From positions 53,611 to 117,610 of the forward strand of contig DIWV01000007.1 of assembly GCA_002435865.1 (NCBI GenBank): a stretch of DNA of 64,000 nucleotides, written 5' to 3'. A program made the position numbers and the translations under genes. Below, one piece after another: positions 9,801 through 18,629 of this stretch. Numbering within the stretch: the stretch's first letter is position 1; each line of letters begins with the position of its first letter. Below the pieces are notes generated by a model, which was not told the DNA's origin, did no database searches, and was given only the letters and a program-made list of their open reading frames with translations. Source of the stretch: Cloacimonetes bacterium UBA6097 (lineage in GTDB: Bacteria > Cloacimonadota > Cloacimonadia > Cloacimonadales > Cloacimonadaceae).

Positions 9801-12800
9801 TGGTTCAGGTCTTTGACGGACTTATAACTTATCCTGCCGGGCAAAATACCATTACAATTCCGCTTTCACAACCCTTCCCATATGCAGGCGGCAATCTTGT
9901 TATGATGGTGCAGCGTCCGATGGATACTCAGTATTTTAGCTCATCTGATGTATTCTATTGTCAAACTGTTGGTACAAATCGGGCCAGAAGGTTAAATAGC
10001 GATACGATTACTTACGACCCTGCTAATCCTGAACCAGGCACTCTAACAGGACAATTCCCCAAGACTACATTCTTCTTTACTGCCACAGGGACAGAACCTT
10101 CTTTTGCAGTTTCTCCACAGAGCTTCAACTATGGCCAGACGCTGCTCAACACAACATTAAATAAAACTTTCACTATTATGAATATCGGTGGTGGAACAAC
10201 ACCTCTGATTATCAATAGTATTACAATATCCGGCAGTCCGTTTTTTACATTACAGAATATGCCAACTCTGCCGGTTTCTCTGAACAGCGGCCAGACAGCA
10301 TCTTTTGTTGCGCGCTACAATCCCACAGCAGCAGGTGAGCATACTGCTACGGTTACGATTACAGACAATCTTGCTCGCTCTTTCACTATTGAAGTGGACA
10401 GAAGAAGCAGTAACAATAACCTGCGCAACATACATCCTGTTCCTCTTACAGCAACGGCAGTTGATGTTACCATTTACAGCCTGCCGTACTTCCAGAACTT
10501 TGATACTGTAACTGCTCCTAATCTGCCGATAGACTGGAACAAGATTATTACCACACCGGGTAATGTGACAACTTCCACAACTTCACCGCATAGTGCACCC
10601 AATAGTGTCTATATTTATAATTCCACTTCAACAGCAGGACCATATCTGATTGCTCCACCGATAGTGAACACTATCTCGATGAACACTGTGAGAGTCAGAT
10701 TCTGGGCAAAAGGTTCGACAACTTACGTCTTATCTGTTGGAATAACAGCTGACCCATTGGATTCAGGAACCTATGAGCAGGTATCCAGTTTTAATCTTAC
10801 CTCCTCCTGGGCTGAATATGTGGTCGGATTCCAGACTTATGCAGGAGCAGGAAGATATATAACCTTCAAGCATGGCAATGCTGCAACTTCACAAAGCATA
10901 TATGTTGATGATGTAATGATAGAGATTATTGCCGACAATGACCTTGCAGCTATTTCCTTATCCGGAAACGAGTCACCGTCAGTAGGCAATCCTAATACTT
11001 ATACAGTTGGAATTACTAACTGGGGTAACTTACCTCAAACCAACTATCTGGTAAAGTTGTATGATGGTAATAACCTTGAGTTAGCAAGTGCTGCAGGACC
11101 TGCAATAGCACCCGGACTGACTCTTGATGCCACGGTTCAATGGACACCAACTACTCAGGGTGCTTCGAGTATCTACGGTAAGGTTGTTTTAACAGGAGAC
11201 CAGAATAACCTGAATGACAGTACGCCGACCGTGCCAATTTATGTTCATCCTGCAGGCACAGTAATGCAAATTATCGGTGATGGTACTGCTACAAACCGTT
11301 ACCCGATGGGTTCATTATATGGCTATGAACGTGATGCAACTATATATACTGAAGACCAGTTTGATGGAATAATCGGACGCATAACAGGTGTTCAGTGGTA
11401 TGCTACAACCCAATATGGAAATGTAGTTCCTTACAAGATATACCTTAAGAACACCACAGCCACTGCCCTTGTTACTCAACCCTGGGACACCACAATATCT
11501 GATGCCACGTTAATGGTGGAAGGAACACATACATTTGACCAGACCGGTTGGATATACTTCCCCTTCCCGGATTCATCCCAGTTTATCTATCTGGGGGGAA
11601 ACCTGATGGTGTTGACGGAAACCAACTATGGCGGCACAGGCACAACATCTTCGCAATATTTCAGATACACTGTAGGACCCACAGCAAGCCATCATTATTT
11701 ATATGCTGAGAATTCACCTCCAACCACAAACGGATATCTTAATACTTACAAACCTAATATCGGTATCAGTTTTGGTTCTATTGGTACTACACCTCAGTTT
11801 GCCGTATCTCCTGCCAATTATGATTATGGCCAGACCTTTATGAATACGACCATAAACAAAACATTCAGTATAACTAATATCGGCGGTGGTACAACACCTC
11901 TCATAATAAACAGCATAACAATATCCGGCAGTCCGTTCTTCACGCTTCAGGATATGCCAACCCTGCCGGTTTCCCTGAGCGGATTCCAGTCCACCACATT
12001 TGTAGCCAGATACAATCCAACCGCTGTTGGCAACCATACAGCTACCATTACAATTACGGATGACCTGGCACGTACTTATACATACAGAGTGGGCAGACAA
12101 GACAGAGACGGTTCCCGTCTGCAGCATCCTGTGCAGTTAACAGCAGAATGCATAGACCCGACGATATACACATCTCCGTATGTGCAGAACTTCGATGCAG
12201 TTACAGCACCGGCACTGCCGATAGATTGGACCGGATATGCCGTTTCACCGGGTGTTGTTGTTACATACGTAACCACTCCTCACTCCACACCAAACTGTGT
12301 GAGAATCTATAATTCAACGTCCACCGACGGTCCGTACCTGATTTCTCCTCCAATCAGCAATACCCTGCCCGTTAATACGATGAGAATCAAGTTCTGGGCA
12401 AAGGGTGGAACTACATATAACCTTTCTGTCGGTGTCTTGACAAATCCGTATGACGTTGGTACATATGTAGAAACAACCAACTTCAACTTAACTTCTGCTT
12501 GGGCAGAGTATGTGGTCGGATTCCAGACTTATACCGGTACAGGGCATTTTATTGCCATCAAACACGGTAATGCTGCTACATCACAAACCATATATGTAGA
12601 TGATGTGATGATAGAAGTTATTCCCCAGAATGACTTGTCAGCACTATCTATTTCAGGTAATGCCACCCCATCAGTAGGTATGGCTACCAATTATACAGTA
12701 AATCTGTTTAATGAAGGCACGCTGCCCCAGACTGATTATCTGGTAAAACTGTTTAAAGAAGGTGATATTGAAGTCGGTTCTGTTCCAGGTCCAAATATTG

Positions 12801-15538
12801 ATCCCGGTATGGCGGGTCAGGCACAAATAACCTGGGTCCCAACAACAGAAGGTGTAACCTATATTTATGGTAAGGTTGTATTAACGGGAGACCAGAACAA
12901 CCTGAATGATATTACACCTAACCTTAACGTAAGCGTTCAGGCTGCGGGCACATTGGTTGTTACTATTGGTGATGGTTCACAAACTGCACGTATGCCCCTT
13001 GACTTTTTCTATAAAAACAGCTTGAATGAGACCATCTACTTTAATTCAGATCTGAACTTTTATGGAATGATTACGGGTATTGCACTATATAATGATTTCG
13101 CAGAAGACCATCAGAACATGCCTACTAAAATCTGGATGGGTACAACAGCTCTCACTGATTTAAGCGCAGGCTGGATACCGTCTACAAGTCTTACTTCTGT
13201 ATTTGATGGTACAGTAAACTATCCAATTGATGAGAATACAATAGTAATAACTTTCCCTCAACCATTTTTATACCTTCAGGATAATCTGGTTGTGATGTTT
13301 AATCGTCCGATGGATACTGAATATTACAGTTCATCTGATTTATTTAAATGTCAAACAATAGGCTCGAACAGGGCCAGGAACAGTTTTGATGATACTACAG
13401 TATTTGATCCTGCTGCTCCTTCTATGACGGACGTTACTTTAACAGGTCAGTTTGCCAAAACCAGTTTCTACATAATACCCGGTGGAGTTGGACATTTGAC
13501 CGGCACTGTTTATGGAGCTGGCAATATACCTTTGGAAAATGCTACTGTTCATATAATCAATGGTGGTTCAGCAATTACCAATGCCCAGGGTCAATATACA
13601 ATAATGAATATCATTGCTGATACATATCAGGTAACTGCAAGCCGTTATGGTTATTTAGATCAAACCTTAACTGTTATCATCCCGGAAGATTCTACAGTAA
13701 CACAAAACTTCACTCTTACACAGATGCCAACCGTTAACGTCAGCGGTACAGTAGTCGGCAGCGATGCTCCTACTGTTGGTATTCCCAATGCAAGTGTTAC
13801 ATTCACAGGATATGAAAACTACAGTGTTACAGCAAATGCTCAGGGTGTGTTTACAATAACTGGCGTTTACACAAATCAAACCTATGAATATTTAATCAAT
13901 GCACCCGGTTATCAGAATCTAACCGGCTCGGTAAATGTGCTGGCAAGTGACCTGAACATGGGTAATATGGTGGTAAACGAAATAGCTTATACACCCCGGA
14001 TGGTTACAGCTACAGAAGCAATTGACCACTCTAATGTTGCTCTTGCCTGGCTGGCACCTGACCCCAATGCTGTTGATATAACCGAGAGCTTTGAAAATCC
14101 GACCTTCCCTCCTGCAGATTGGACACGTGTTGTTACCAACAATGGTCCGATAAACACCAGTGGAGTTTACCCAACCTGGTGCAGGTTTGGAGAAGTTATT
14201 GTCGGAACCGATACTGTTACTCCGAGTGCAGGAAGCTGGCAGTGCGGATTCTGGTGGGATTATAATCATCAGGATGAATGGCTGATTACACCTCAGTTCA
14301 ATTGTCCCCAGGGTGCTTTCCTGTCCTTTGGATCTTTTTACTTTAGGGGTTCCAGTAATGGTGACCATTATTATGTACAAATAACCAATGATAACGGCAG
14401 CAACTGGACAGTATTATGGGATGCATCTTCATTAACAGGTGGATTAAGCAATTATGAAGCTCCTGTTGTAATCGATTTGTCAGCTTATGCCGGTCAGCAG
14501 GTAAAAATTGCCTGGCATGCCGATGACCCCAATACAACCAATGATGGTATGTGGTATAACTGGTTCATAGATAACGTAGTAATCGGTAACACGACCAGAA
14601 CCATAACATTCCCTGCAAGCGATATGGTTGTGAAGTCTGCCAGAATTTCTGACAGCCAATCCAAAATGATAGTGCCGACTCTTCCCGCTGCCAGGAATAT
14701 GGATAAATTGTACTCCAATACAGTTAGAAATGCTGATGTTGTGCATCCTTCAGTAAACCATACCAGAAACAGCCGTACTCTCTTGGGGTACAAAGTCTGG
14801 CGATTGGTACAGGGACAGGAACAAAATGAGACTAACTGGACTTTAATTACTCCCACCATGATTACAGACCTTACATATACTGATACAGGTTGGGCAGCAC
14901 TTGCCCCGGGAACCTATAAGTGGGCAGTTAAAGGTATTTACACAGGAAATGTATTATCTCTAGGCGTATTTTCCAATGCTATTGTCAAGGGTCAGTCACC
15001 GATGGGAACACTGGTTGGTACAGTCAGAAACCAGGCTAACCTGCCTATTATGGGCGCAATTATCACAGCCGGTGCCTTTACGGGTATTACTGCAGCTAAT
15101 GGTGGTTACACAATGCAGATTGCAGTCGGTACCTATGCAGTTTCATGTACTGCACCCAACTACTCAACTCAGGTTAACGAAGGAGTAGTAATCCTTGAAG
15201 GTCAGACAACAACCAGCAATTTCACTTTGACAGTTGGAAACCAGGATGAAGTGGAGATTACAAAAACTGCCCTGGTAGGTAACTATCCCAATCCGTTCAA
15301 TCCTGAAACGACTATTGCTTTTGATATTAAAGTCAAAGCAGCGGTCAGAATAGATATTTATAACACTAAGGGCCAGCTCATCAGAACCTTAGTTAACGAT
15401 GTAATGAACAAAGGAAATCATAAGGTTATCTGGAACGGCAAAGACAATCATGGCAATGCCGTAGCCAGTGGAATTTACCAGTACCGTATGCAGGCAGGTG
15501 ATTATAAAGCTGTCCGCAGAATGATGCTGTTGAAGTAA
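6860..15538 (+). CDS. Giant secreted repeat protein (CARDB / choice-of-anchor modules) with FlgD-like C-terminal sorting domain
   Basis: A 2892-residue secreted protein. The ATG at 6860 follows TTGGAGA and gives the signal peptide MKKLLFLMSMILIFSSIMYA. Residues 20-240 form a unique N-terminal domain. Four repeat units then start at residues 241, 792, 1360 and 1924 (each begins ND-A-S-SG). A full unit holds a CARDB-like Ig domain, a domain beginning with IGDGSQT, a choice-of-anchor-D/ASH-like domain (SPQSYNFGQ), and a MAM/choice-of-anchor-J-like domain (VQNFD ... WAEYVVGFQTY ... IYVDDV). The fourth unit is cut after two domains and followed by two carboxypeptidase-regulatory-like domains, another choice-of-anchor-J domain, a third regulatory-like domain and a C-terminal FlgD-like module (NYPNPFNPET). 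No enzyme motif was seen. It is probably an adhesin or matrix protein. Confidence 0.85.
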   Translation: MKKLLFLMSMILIFSSIMYADITEYYEFSAGTTNYTEITGTTQTAAQGDDVISAGIDIGFNFVYGLNTYTQIKIASNGYITLGTTPGSTLTNNLTSTSYCPVIAAIWDDLHTGRTVDGTYPFAGSVQTLLEGAAPNRTFTVQYQYAYWYYNVATSWVNFQIVLKENGTIEIKYGPNGATSPGASASASIGINMLPGGTGYYWSVTPGSPATASSTAQNATINAYIPTGTMYTFSPPVAVPNDLQALSITGSTTPTSGSSTPYTVVVRNRGANPQTTYTVKLMSGATELASVAGPAIAAGAIADVVLNFTPTATGPMTLTGKVVLAGDQNAANDNTPPLNVTVMPAGTIVVTIGDGSQTARMPVDMYYKNSLFETIYQAAEFTAGGTLTALTFYNSFFDDRQNMPTKIWLGITDQTDLSAGWIPSTQLTQVFDGTVNYPIGQNEILIPLQIPFPFVGGNLVMMMQRPMDTVYYSSSDFFLCQTVGTNRTRNSYDDTTVFDPANPSTTDVTITGQFPKTTFSFVSAGTTPQFAISPQSYNFGQKMINTVNNATFNVMNVGGGTTPLVINSVSITGSPFFTLQNLPTLPASLSTGQTTSFVVRYNPTAAGTHTATVTVTDNLTRTSHPVQISATCIDPQIYTVPYVQNFDSVTTPNLPMDWSKLFTAPGNVTTSTTSPHSTPNCVYVYNSSTTSGPFLISPPISPTLSINTMRVKFWAKGGTTYHLSVGIMSNPEDALTYTETTDITLTAAWAEYVVGFQTYAGTGHFIALKHGNAATYQSIYVDDVTIELIADNDIAATSITGNTTPSVGASSPYTVNLFNWGTIAQSNYTVKLYNDTNLELASVAGPAIQPGMDAQVVINWTPTTAGPMAIYGKVVLAGDQNTFNDQTPNLNLVVQPAGTIVITVGDGSQTSNYMPVDMFYKNSLYENIYFADELTAGGMLTSVAFYNNFITTTLVDKPTRVWLGLTDLTDLSAGWIPSTQLVQVFDGLITYPAGQNTITIPLSQPFPYAGGNLVMMVQRPMDTQYFSSSDVFYCQTVGTNRARRLNSDTITYDPANPEPGTLTGQFPKTTFFFTATGTEPSFAVSPQSFNYGQTLLNTTLNKTFTIMNIGGGTTPLIINSITISGSPFFTLQNMPTLPVSLNSGQTASFVARYNPTAAGEHTATVTITDNLARSFTIEVDRRSSNNNLRNIHPVPLTATAVDVTIYSLPYFQNFDTVTAPNLPIDWNKIITTPGNVTTSTTSPHSAPNSVYIYNSTSTAGPYLIAPPIVNTISMNTVRVRFWAKGSTTYVLSVGITADPLDSGTYEQVSSFNLTSSWAEYVVGFQTYAGAGRYITFKHGNAATSQSIYVDDVMIEIIADNDLAAISLSGNESPSVGNPNTYTVGITNWGNLPQTNYLVKLYDGNNLELASAAGPAIAPGLTLDATVQWTPTTQGASSIYGKVVLTGDQNNLNDSTPTVPIYVHPAGTVMQIIGDGTATNRYPMGSLYGYERDATIYTEDQFDGIIGRITGVQWYATTQYGNVVPYKIYLKNTTATALVTQPWDTTISDATLMVEGTHTFDQTGWIYFPFPDSSQFIYLGGNLMVLTETNYGGTGTTSSQYFRYTVGPTASHHYLYAENSPPTTNGYLNTYKPNIGISFGSIGTTPQFAVSPANYDYGQTFMNTTINKTFSITNIGGGTTPLIINSITISGSPFFTLQDMPTLPVSLSGFQSTTFVARYNPTAVGNHTATITITDDLARTYTYRVGRQDRDGSRLQHPVQLTAECIDPTIYTSPYVQNFDAVTAPALPIDWTGYAVSPGVVVTYVTTPHSTPNCVRIYNSTSTDGPYLISPPISNTLPVNTMRIKFWAKGGTTYNLSVGVLTNPYDVGTYVETTNFNLTSAWAEYVVGFQTYTGTGHFIAIKHGNAATSQTIYVDDVMIEVIPQNDLSALSISGNATPSVGMATNYTVNLFNEGTLPQTDYLVKLFKEGDIEVGSVPGPNIDPGMAGQAQITWVPTTEGVTYIYGKVVLTGDQNNLNDITPNLNVSVQAAGTLVVTIGDGSQTARMPLDFFYKNSLNETIYFNSDLNFYGMITGIALYNDFAEDHQNMPTKIWMGTTALTDLSAGWIPSTSLTSVFDGTVNYPIDENTIVITFPQPFLYLQDNLVVMFNRPMDTEYYSSSDLFKCQTIGSNRARNSFDDTTVFDPAAPSMTDVTLTGQFAKTSFYIIPGGVGHLTGTVYGAGNIPLENATVHIINGGSAITNAQGQYTIMNIIADTYQVTASRYGYLDQTLTVIIPEDSTVTQNFTLTQMPTVNVSGTVVGSDAPTVGIPNASVTFTGYENYSVTANAQGVFTITGVYTNQTYEYLINAPGYQNLTGSVNVLASDLNMGNMVVNEIAYTPRMVTATEAIDHSNVALAWLAPDPNAVDITESFENPTFPPADWTRVVTNNGPINTSGVYPTWCRFGEVIVGTDTVTPSAGSWQCGFWWDYNHQDEWLITPQFNCPQGAFLSFGSFYFRGSSNGDHYYVQITNDNGSNWTVLWDASSLTGGLSNYEAPVVIDLSAYAGQQVKIAWHADDPNTTNDGMWYNWFIDNVVIGNTTRTITFPASDMVVKSARISDSQSKMIVPTLPAARNMDKLYSNTVRNADVVHPSVNHTRNSRTLLGYKVWRLVQGQEQNETNWTLITPTMITDLTYTDTGWAALAPGTYKWAVKGIYTGNVLSLGVFSNAIVKGQSPMGTLVGTVRNQANLPIMGAIITAGAFTGITAANGGYTMQIAVGTYAVSCTAPNYSTQVNEGVVILEGQTTTSNFTLTVGNQDEVEITKTALVGNYPNPFNPETTIAFDIKVKAAVRIDIYNTKGQLIRTLVNDVMNKGNHKVIWNGKDNHGNAVASGIYQYRMQAGDYKAVRRMMLLK
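7580..13476 (+). repeat. Four ~1.7-kb direct repeat units inside the giant surface gene
   Basis: Unit starts fall at about 7580, 9233, 10937 and 12629, giving periods near 1653, 1704 and 1692 bases. The units are diverged at DNA level but keep phrases such as TCTGGGCAAA(A/G)GG and TATGTGGTCGGATTCCAGAC almost unchanged. The middle domain of the third unit is the most diverged copy; the fourth unit lacks its second half. Confidence 0.8.
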
Positions 15539-15558
15539 CTTTGATTATCACTTGATTT

Positions 15559-15595
15559 AAAGACGCTGCTAATACAAAAAGCAGCGTCTTTTTTT
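15559..15595 (+). terminator. Intrinsic terminator of the giant surface gene
   Basis: Perfect 11-bp stem AAAGACGCTGC / GCAGCGTCTTT with an 11-base loop, continued by a run of seven T. It lies 20 bases after the stop codon. Confidence 0.9.
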
Positions 15596-15698
15596 ATCAG
15601 CTCATTGCCTTAAAGATGTATTTCTACTTTACAGAAACGCCTTGTTCAGAAAAACGTTTTTCATAAATCAATAAAATATCAGGAGCACAGGAATACTT

Positions 15699-16340
15699 AT
15701 GAAAAAGCTAATATTGATATTTACGGTCATGTTTGCAATGGCTATGTTATTTGCAGAAGAAAGTCCCGTTAATGATTACTTTGATAATCCTTCTAATCAG
15801 ACATACACTGCTGCCTGGCAATTCTGCAGTAATTATTTGGCAAACGATTCCACCATGGTTAACATCAAAATATTGATGGCAAATATTGCGATGCTGGAGT
15901 CCAAACGGTTAATCAATGAAATATCCACTATGGCAGATACCTTGAGTGCAGGAGTCAAATTTCAGTATGCTAATGTCCTGCTTGCTCAAAACCGTCTTAT
16001 TGAAGCCATAAAGCAGTATAATGCATTGAATACTGCTTATCCCGGCTGGTCATGTCCATTCAGGCACAAGGGTGAAGCCTACTACAGGCTGCAAAACTAT
16101 AAAGAAGCAGAGGCTTCTCTTGCCAAAGCAATTGAAACCAATCTTGAACATTATGATGCCTATGTATGGATGGCAAGAACTCAATACCAGATGAAGAAAT
16201 ACAAAAAAGCCCTTACTTATCTGAAAACTGCCCTTACCCTCAATCCTGAGGCAGAAGAAAGTCCTGATGAAATGATATCAGAAGACAGCATCAAAGCTTT
16301 GCATGATGAACTCCTGGTTAAGACAGGCAAAAAGAAGTAG
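15699..16340 (+). CDS. Secreted TPR-repeat protein
   Basis: A 213-residue protein with a signal peptide (MKKLILIFTVMFAMAMLFA) followed by tetratricopeptide-like helices. The clearest repeats run over residues 115-190 (YRLQNYKEAEASLAKAIETN and YQMKKYKKALTYLKTALTLN). TPR domains bind partner proteins, so a periplasmic scaffold is likely; the partner is unknown. AGGAGCAC lies before the ATG. It has its own terminator and the giant gene before it also ends in one, so it is probably transcribed alone. Confidence 0.8.
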   Translation: MKKLILIFTVMFAMAMLFAEESPVNDYFDNPSNQTYTAAWQFCSNYLANDSTMVNIKILMANIAMLESKRLINEISTMADTLSAGVKFQYANVLLAQNRLIEAIKQYNALNTAYPGWSCPFRHKGEAYYRLQNYKEAEASLAKAIETNLEHYDAYVWMARTQYQMKKYKKALTYLKTALTLNPEAEESPDEMISEDSIKALHDELLVKTGKKK

Positions 16341-16385
16341 AGAAATACACTATTTTACCATAGAAAATACACCAATGAGTTTTAC

Positions 16386-16418
16386 ATTGAGGTCACAATT
16401 TGTGACCTCAATTTTTTA
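16386..16418 (+). terminator. Intrinsic terminator after the TPR gene
   Basis: A 13-bp perfect inverted repeat ATTGAGGTCACAA / TTGTGACCTCAAT around one central base, followed by a T-rich tract. Confidence 0.85.
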
Positions 16419-16789
16419 TTTATTCCGTTTTTTTGTATAAACTCACTATCGAATCAGATAAAGACATTCATAATATGCATTTACGTCTCATGCTTTGTCC
16501 TTTAACGATCCATTGGTTATTCACGGGAGATGCTAGGGTCATCTAAGGGTCGCACCCTTGTATCACCCTAGCATCTCCCTTTAATCTCCCAAGAAACAAG
16601 TAAACAGGAATAAAGAGTGAAAAGAGTATTGCTTCGTAAAATATAGAAAAACGAGAATATAACATACGTACTAATAAGAATGATAAATTAATTCATACAA
16701 AATTAGTAGAATTATTCTTGCCAGTCCTGTCTTTATGATTATAATATAAGCAAAACTACTAAAATACATTAACTAATCAGGAGGATCGG
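16419..16789. other. Gene-free region with a nested hairpin element at 16525-16579
   Basis: No gene is evident. A 15-bp perfect stem (GGGAGATGCTAGGGT at 16525-16539 with ACCCTAGCATCTCCC at 16565-16579) encloses a second 6-bp stem (AAGGGT-CGC-ACCCTT, 16545-16559). The higher GC content than its surroundings suggests an inserted palindromic repeat element or a structured RNA; only one copy was seen here. The rest is AT-rich and includes the region before the disulfide oxidoreductase gene. Confidence 0.55.
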
Positions 16790-17428
16790 ATGCCGATACT
16801 GGACGAAAAAATTAAACAGGAAGTAACTAAAATTCTTGCAAATATGGTAAAACCCATAACAATCAAACTTTTCACACAGGGCATGGAATGCGGATATTGC
16901 AAAGAAACGCATGAACTTCTTAACGAGATTGTAGCAACTAATGACAAGCTTAAACTTCAGGTTCTTGACTTGGAAAAAGACACCGAAGAAGTTAAAAAAC
17001 ACAATATTGAAGAGATACCCGCCATCGTTGTCATGGATGAAAAAGACCATGGAATAAAGTTTTATGGAATTCCTGCAGGTTATGAATTCTCATCACTGCT
17101 GAATGCGCTGTTGATGGTATCCACAGGTGTGGCTAAACTTACGGATGAGACCAAAGCTTTTCTGGATAAACTGGAGAAACCGGTTGACCTCAAAGTATTT
17201 GTTACGCCAACTTGTCCATATTGCCCGCAGGCAGTTATTCTTGCCCATCAAATGGCATATTACAGCGATAAAGTAACGGCTGAAATGGTTGAAGTGAGTG
17301 AATATGCTCATCTGGCAGTTAAATACCAGGTACAGGGTGTACCGCGCACTGTTGTGAACGAGAAATGGTTCCAGGAAGGCGCAGCTCCCGAACAGATACT
17401 GGTTGAAAAGATAAAAGAAGCACTGTAG
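16790..17428 (+). CDS. Protein disulfide oxidoreductase with two thioredoxin folds (PDO / glutaredoxin-like)
   Basis: A 212-residue cytoplasmic protein with two tandem thioredoxin folds, each with a CxxC active site: CGYC (residues 34-37) and CPYC (142-145). The second fold also has the conserved cis-proline region QGVPRTV. Such proteins pass electrons between thioredoxin reductase and disulfide substrates, and the next gene is a thioredoxin reductase, 136 bases downstream, which supports this pairing. AGGAGGATCG is a strong ribosome binding site. Length matches the family. Confidence 0.9.
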   Translation: MPILDEKIKQEVTKILANMVKPITIKLFTQGMECGYCKETHELLNEIVATNDKLKLQVLDLEKDTEEVKKHNIEEIPAIVVMDEKDHGIKFYGIPAGYEFSSLLNALLMVSTGVAKLTDETKAFLDKLEKPVDLKVFVTPTCPYCPQAVILAHQMAYYSDKVTAEMVEVSEYAHLAVKYQVQGVPRTVVNEKWFQEGAAPEQILVEKIKEAL

Positions 17429-17564
17429 TCTTTTTAACCACAGAATATACAGAAAAAACAGAAAGTAAAGACATAAAACCGGATTTATTTATAGTGATTA
17501 ATTTTTATTCTCTGCGTCTTTGCATCTCTGCAACTTTGCGTTTAATAAATCAAGAGGAATTAGA

Positions 17565-18629
17565 ATGGATTTTAATATCAGTTTTACTGCCGGAGCTAAA
17601 CCAGAAGAACTATATGACCTTATTATCATTGGCGGAGGACCTGCAGGCTTAACAGCAGGTTTATATGCTGCCCGTTACAAGATTAAAACCCTGATGATAG
17701 AAAAGATGCCTGTATCAGGAGGACAGCTTACTGCTACTGAATGGGTGGAAAACTATCCCGGTTTTCCTGAACCTATTTTGGGTCAGAAACTTGCCAAAGA
17801 TATGGAAACTCAGGCAAAACTGTTTGGGCTGGAAGTTATTAATGAAGATGTTGTAAAAGTAGAGCTGACTGGAAAAATAAAAAAGGTGCATACACCTTAT
17901 GCAGTCTGGCAAGCTAAAACAGTTCTTATCTCAACAGGTTCTTCTCCCAGAAAGCTAAACGTACCGGGTGAAGCTGAATATAAAGGAAACGGAGTTTCTT
18001 ATTGTGCCACCTGCGACGGACCCTTTTATCCTGACAAGATTATAGGAGTTGTGGGAGGAGGGAATACCGCTTTTGAAGAATCTCTGTTCCTGGCTAAATA
18101 CGCAAGCAGGATTTATCTTATTCACCGCAGCGACAACTACAGAGCAGATGAAATACTGAAAGAAAGAGTGGAGCAGAACCCCAAAATAGAATATGTACCT
18201 TTCTATCAGGTTGATAAGATTGATTTTGCCAATCCGGATGGTAAAAAAATCATTTTAAGCAAAACCCCAAACCCTGGAAACGTCATACCTGCGCAGGCAG
18301 GAATCCGGCCTGTTTTATCTAATCCCACCCACCACCCAGAAAGTGTAGGGCTGCGCCCTACAACTCCTTCTGATGAAAAAATGGAATTGACTGTAGATGG
18401 TATCTTTATCTTTATCGGTAATGATCCCAACACCAAACTGTTTGAAGGTCAGCTTGATCTGGAAAACGGCTATATTGTAACAGACAGATCGCATAAAACA
18501 AATGTAGAAGGTGTCTGGGCAGCCGGAGATGTGCAGTCAAAAGCTTTAAGGCAGGTTGCAACAGCAGTCGGAGACGGTGCTTGTGCATCCTATTGGATTA
18601 ATAAATACCTGGAAGAATGGAAGGAATAA
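17565..18629 (+). CDS. trxB: Thioredoxin reductase with a repeat-derived insertion
   Basis: A 354-residue FAD/NADPH flavoprotein that reduces thioredoxin-like proteins, probably including the upstream PDO. The FAD motif is IIGGGPAG (21-28), the redox pair CATC (147-150), the NADPH motif VGGGNTA (163-169), and the C-terminal FAD motif GVWAAGDVQ. The ATG at 17565 follows AAGAGGAA and is preferred over the longer frame starting at 17520. It is about 35 residues longer than usual: residues about 234-268 are an insertion containing VIPAQAGI, translated from a copy of an interspersed palindromic repeat. The flanking parts align normally (KKIILSKT ... ELTVDGIFIFIG), so the frame is intact. The stop overlaps the mutM start (TAATG). 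Confidence 0.93.
   Translation: MDFNISFTAGAKPEELYDLIIIGGGPAGLTAGLYAARYKIKTLMIEKMPVSGGQLTATEWVENYPGFPEPILGQKLAKDMETQAKLFGLEVINEDVVKVELTGKIKKVHTPYAVWQAKTVLISTGSSPRKLNVPGEAEYKGNGVSYCATCDGPFYPDKIIGVVGGGNTAFEESLFLAKYASRIYLIHRSDNYRADEILKERVEQNPKIEYVPFYQVDKIDFANPDGKKIILSKTPNPGNVIPAQAGIRPVLSNPTHHPESVGLRPTTPSDEKMELTVDGIFIFIGNDPNTKLFEGQLDLENGYIVTDRSHKTNVEGVWAAGDVQSKALRQVATAVGDGACASYWINKYLEEWKE
18266..18370 (+). repeat. Palindromic repeat insertion within trxB
   Basis: Bases 18282-18306 match the intergenic repeat at 29097-29121 (opposite strand) at 24 of 25 positions; the core is the palindrome CCTGCGCAGG. A second hairpin, GTAGGGC-TGC-GCCCTAC, follows at 18345-18361. Together they account for the extra residues in TrxB. 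Confidence 0.8.

Noticed and set aside
7580..13476. CRISPR-like periodic repeats
   Set aside because: The period is about 1.7 kb and lies in one coding frame; these are protein domain repeats.
17520..17564. Longer TrxB start
   Set aside because: The extra residues (MHLCNFAFNKSRGIR) are not found in the family; AAGAGGAA precedes the ATG at 17565.
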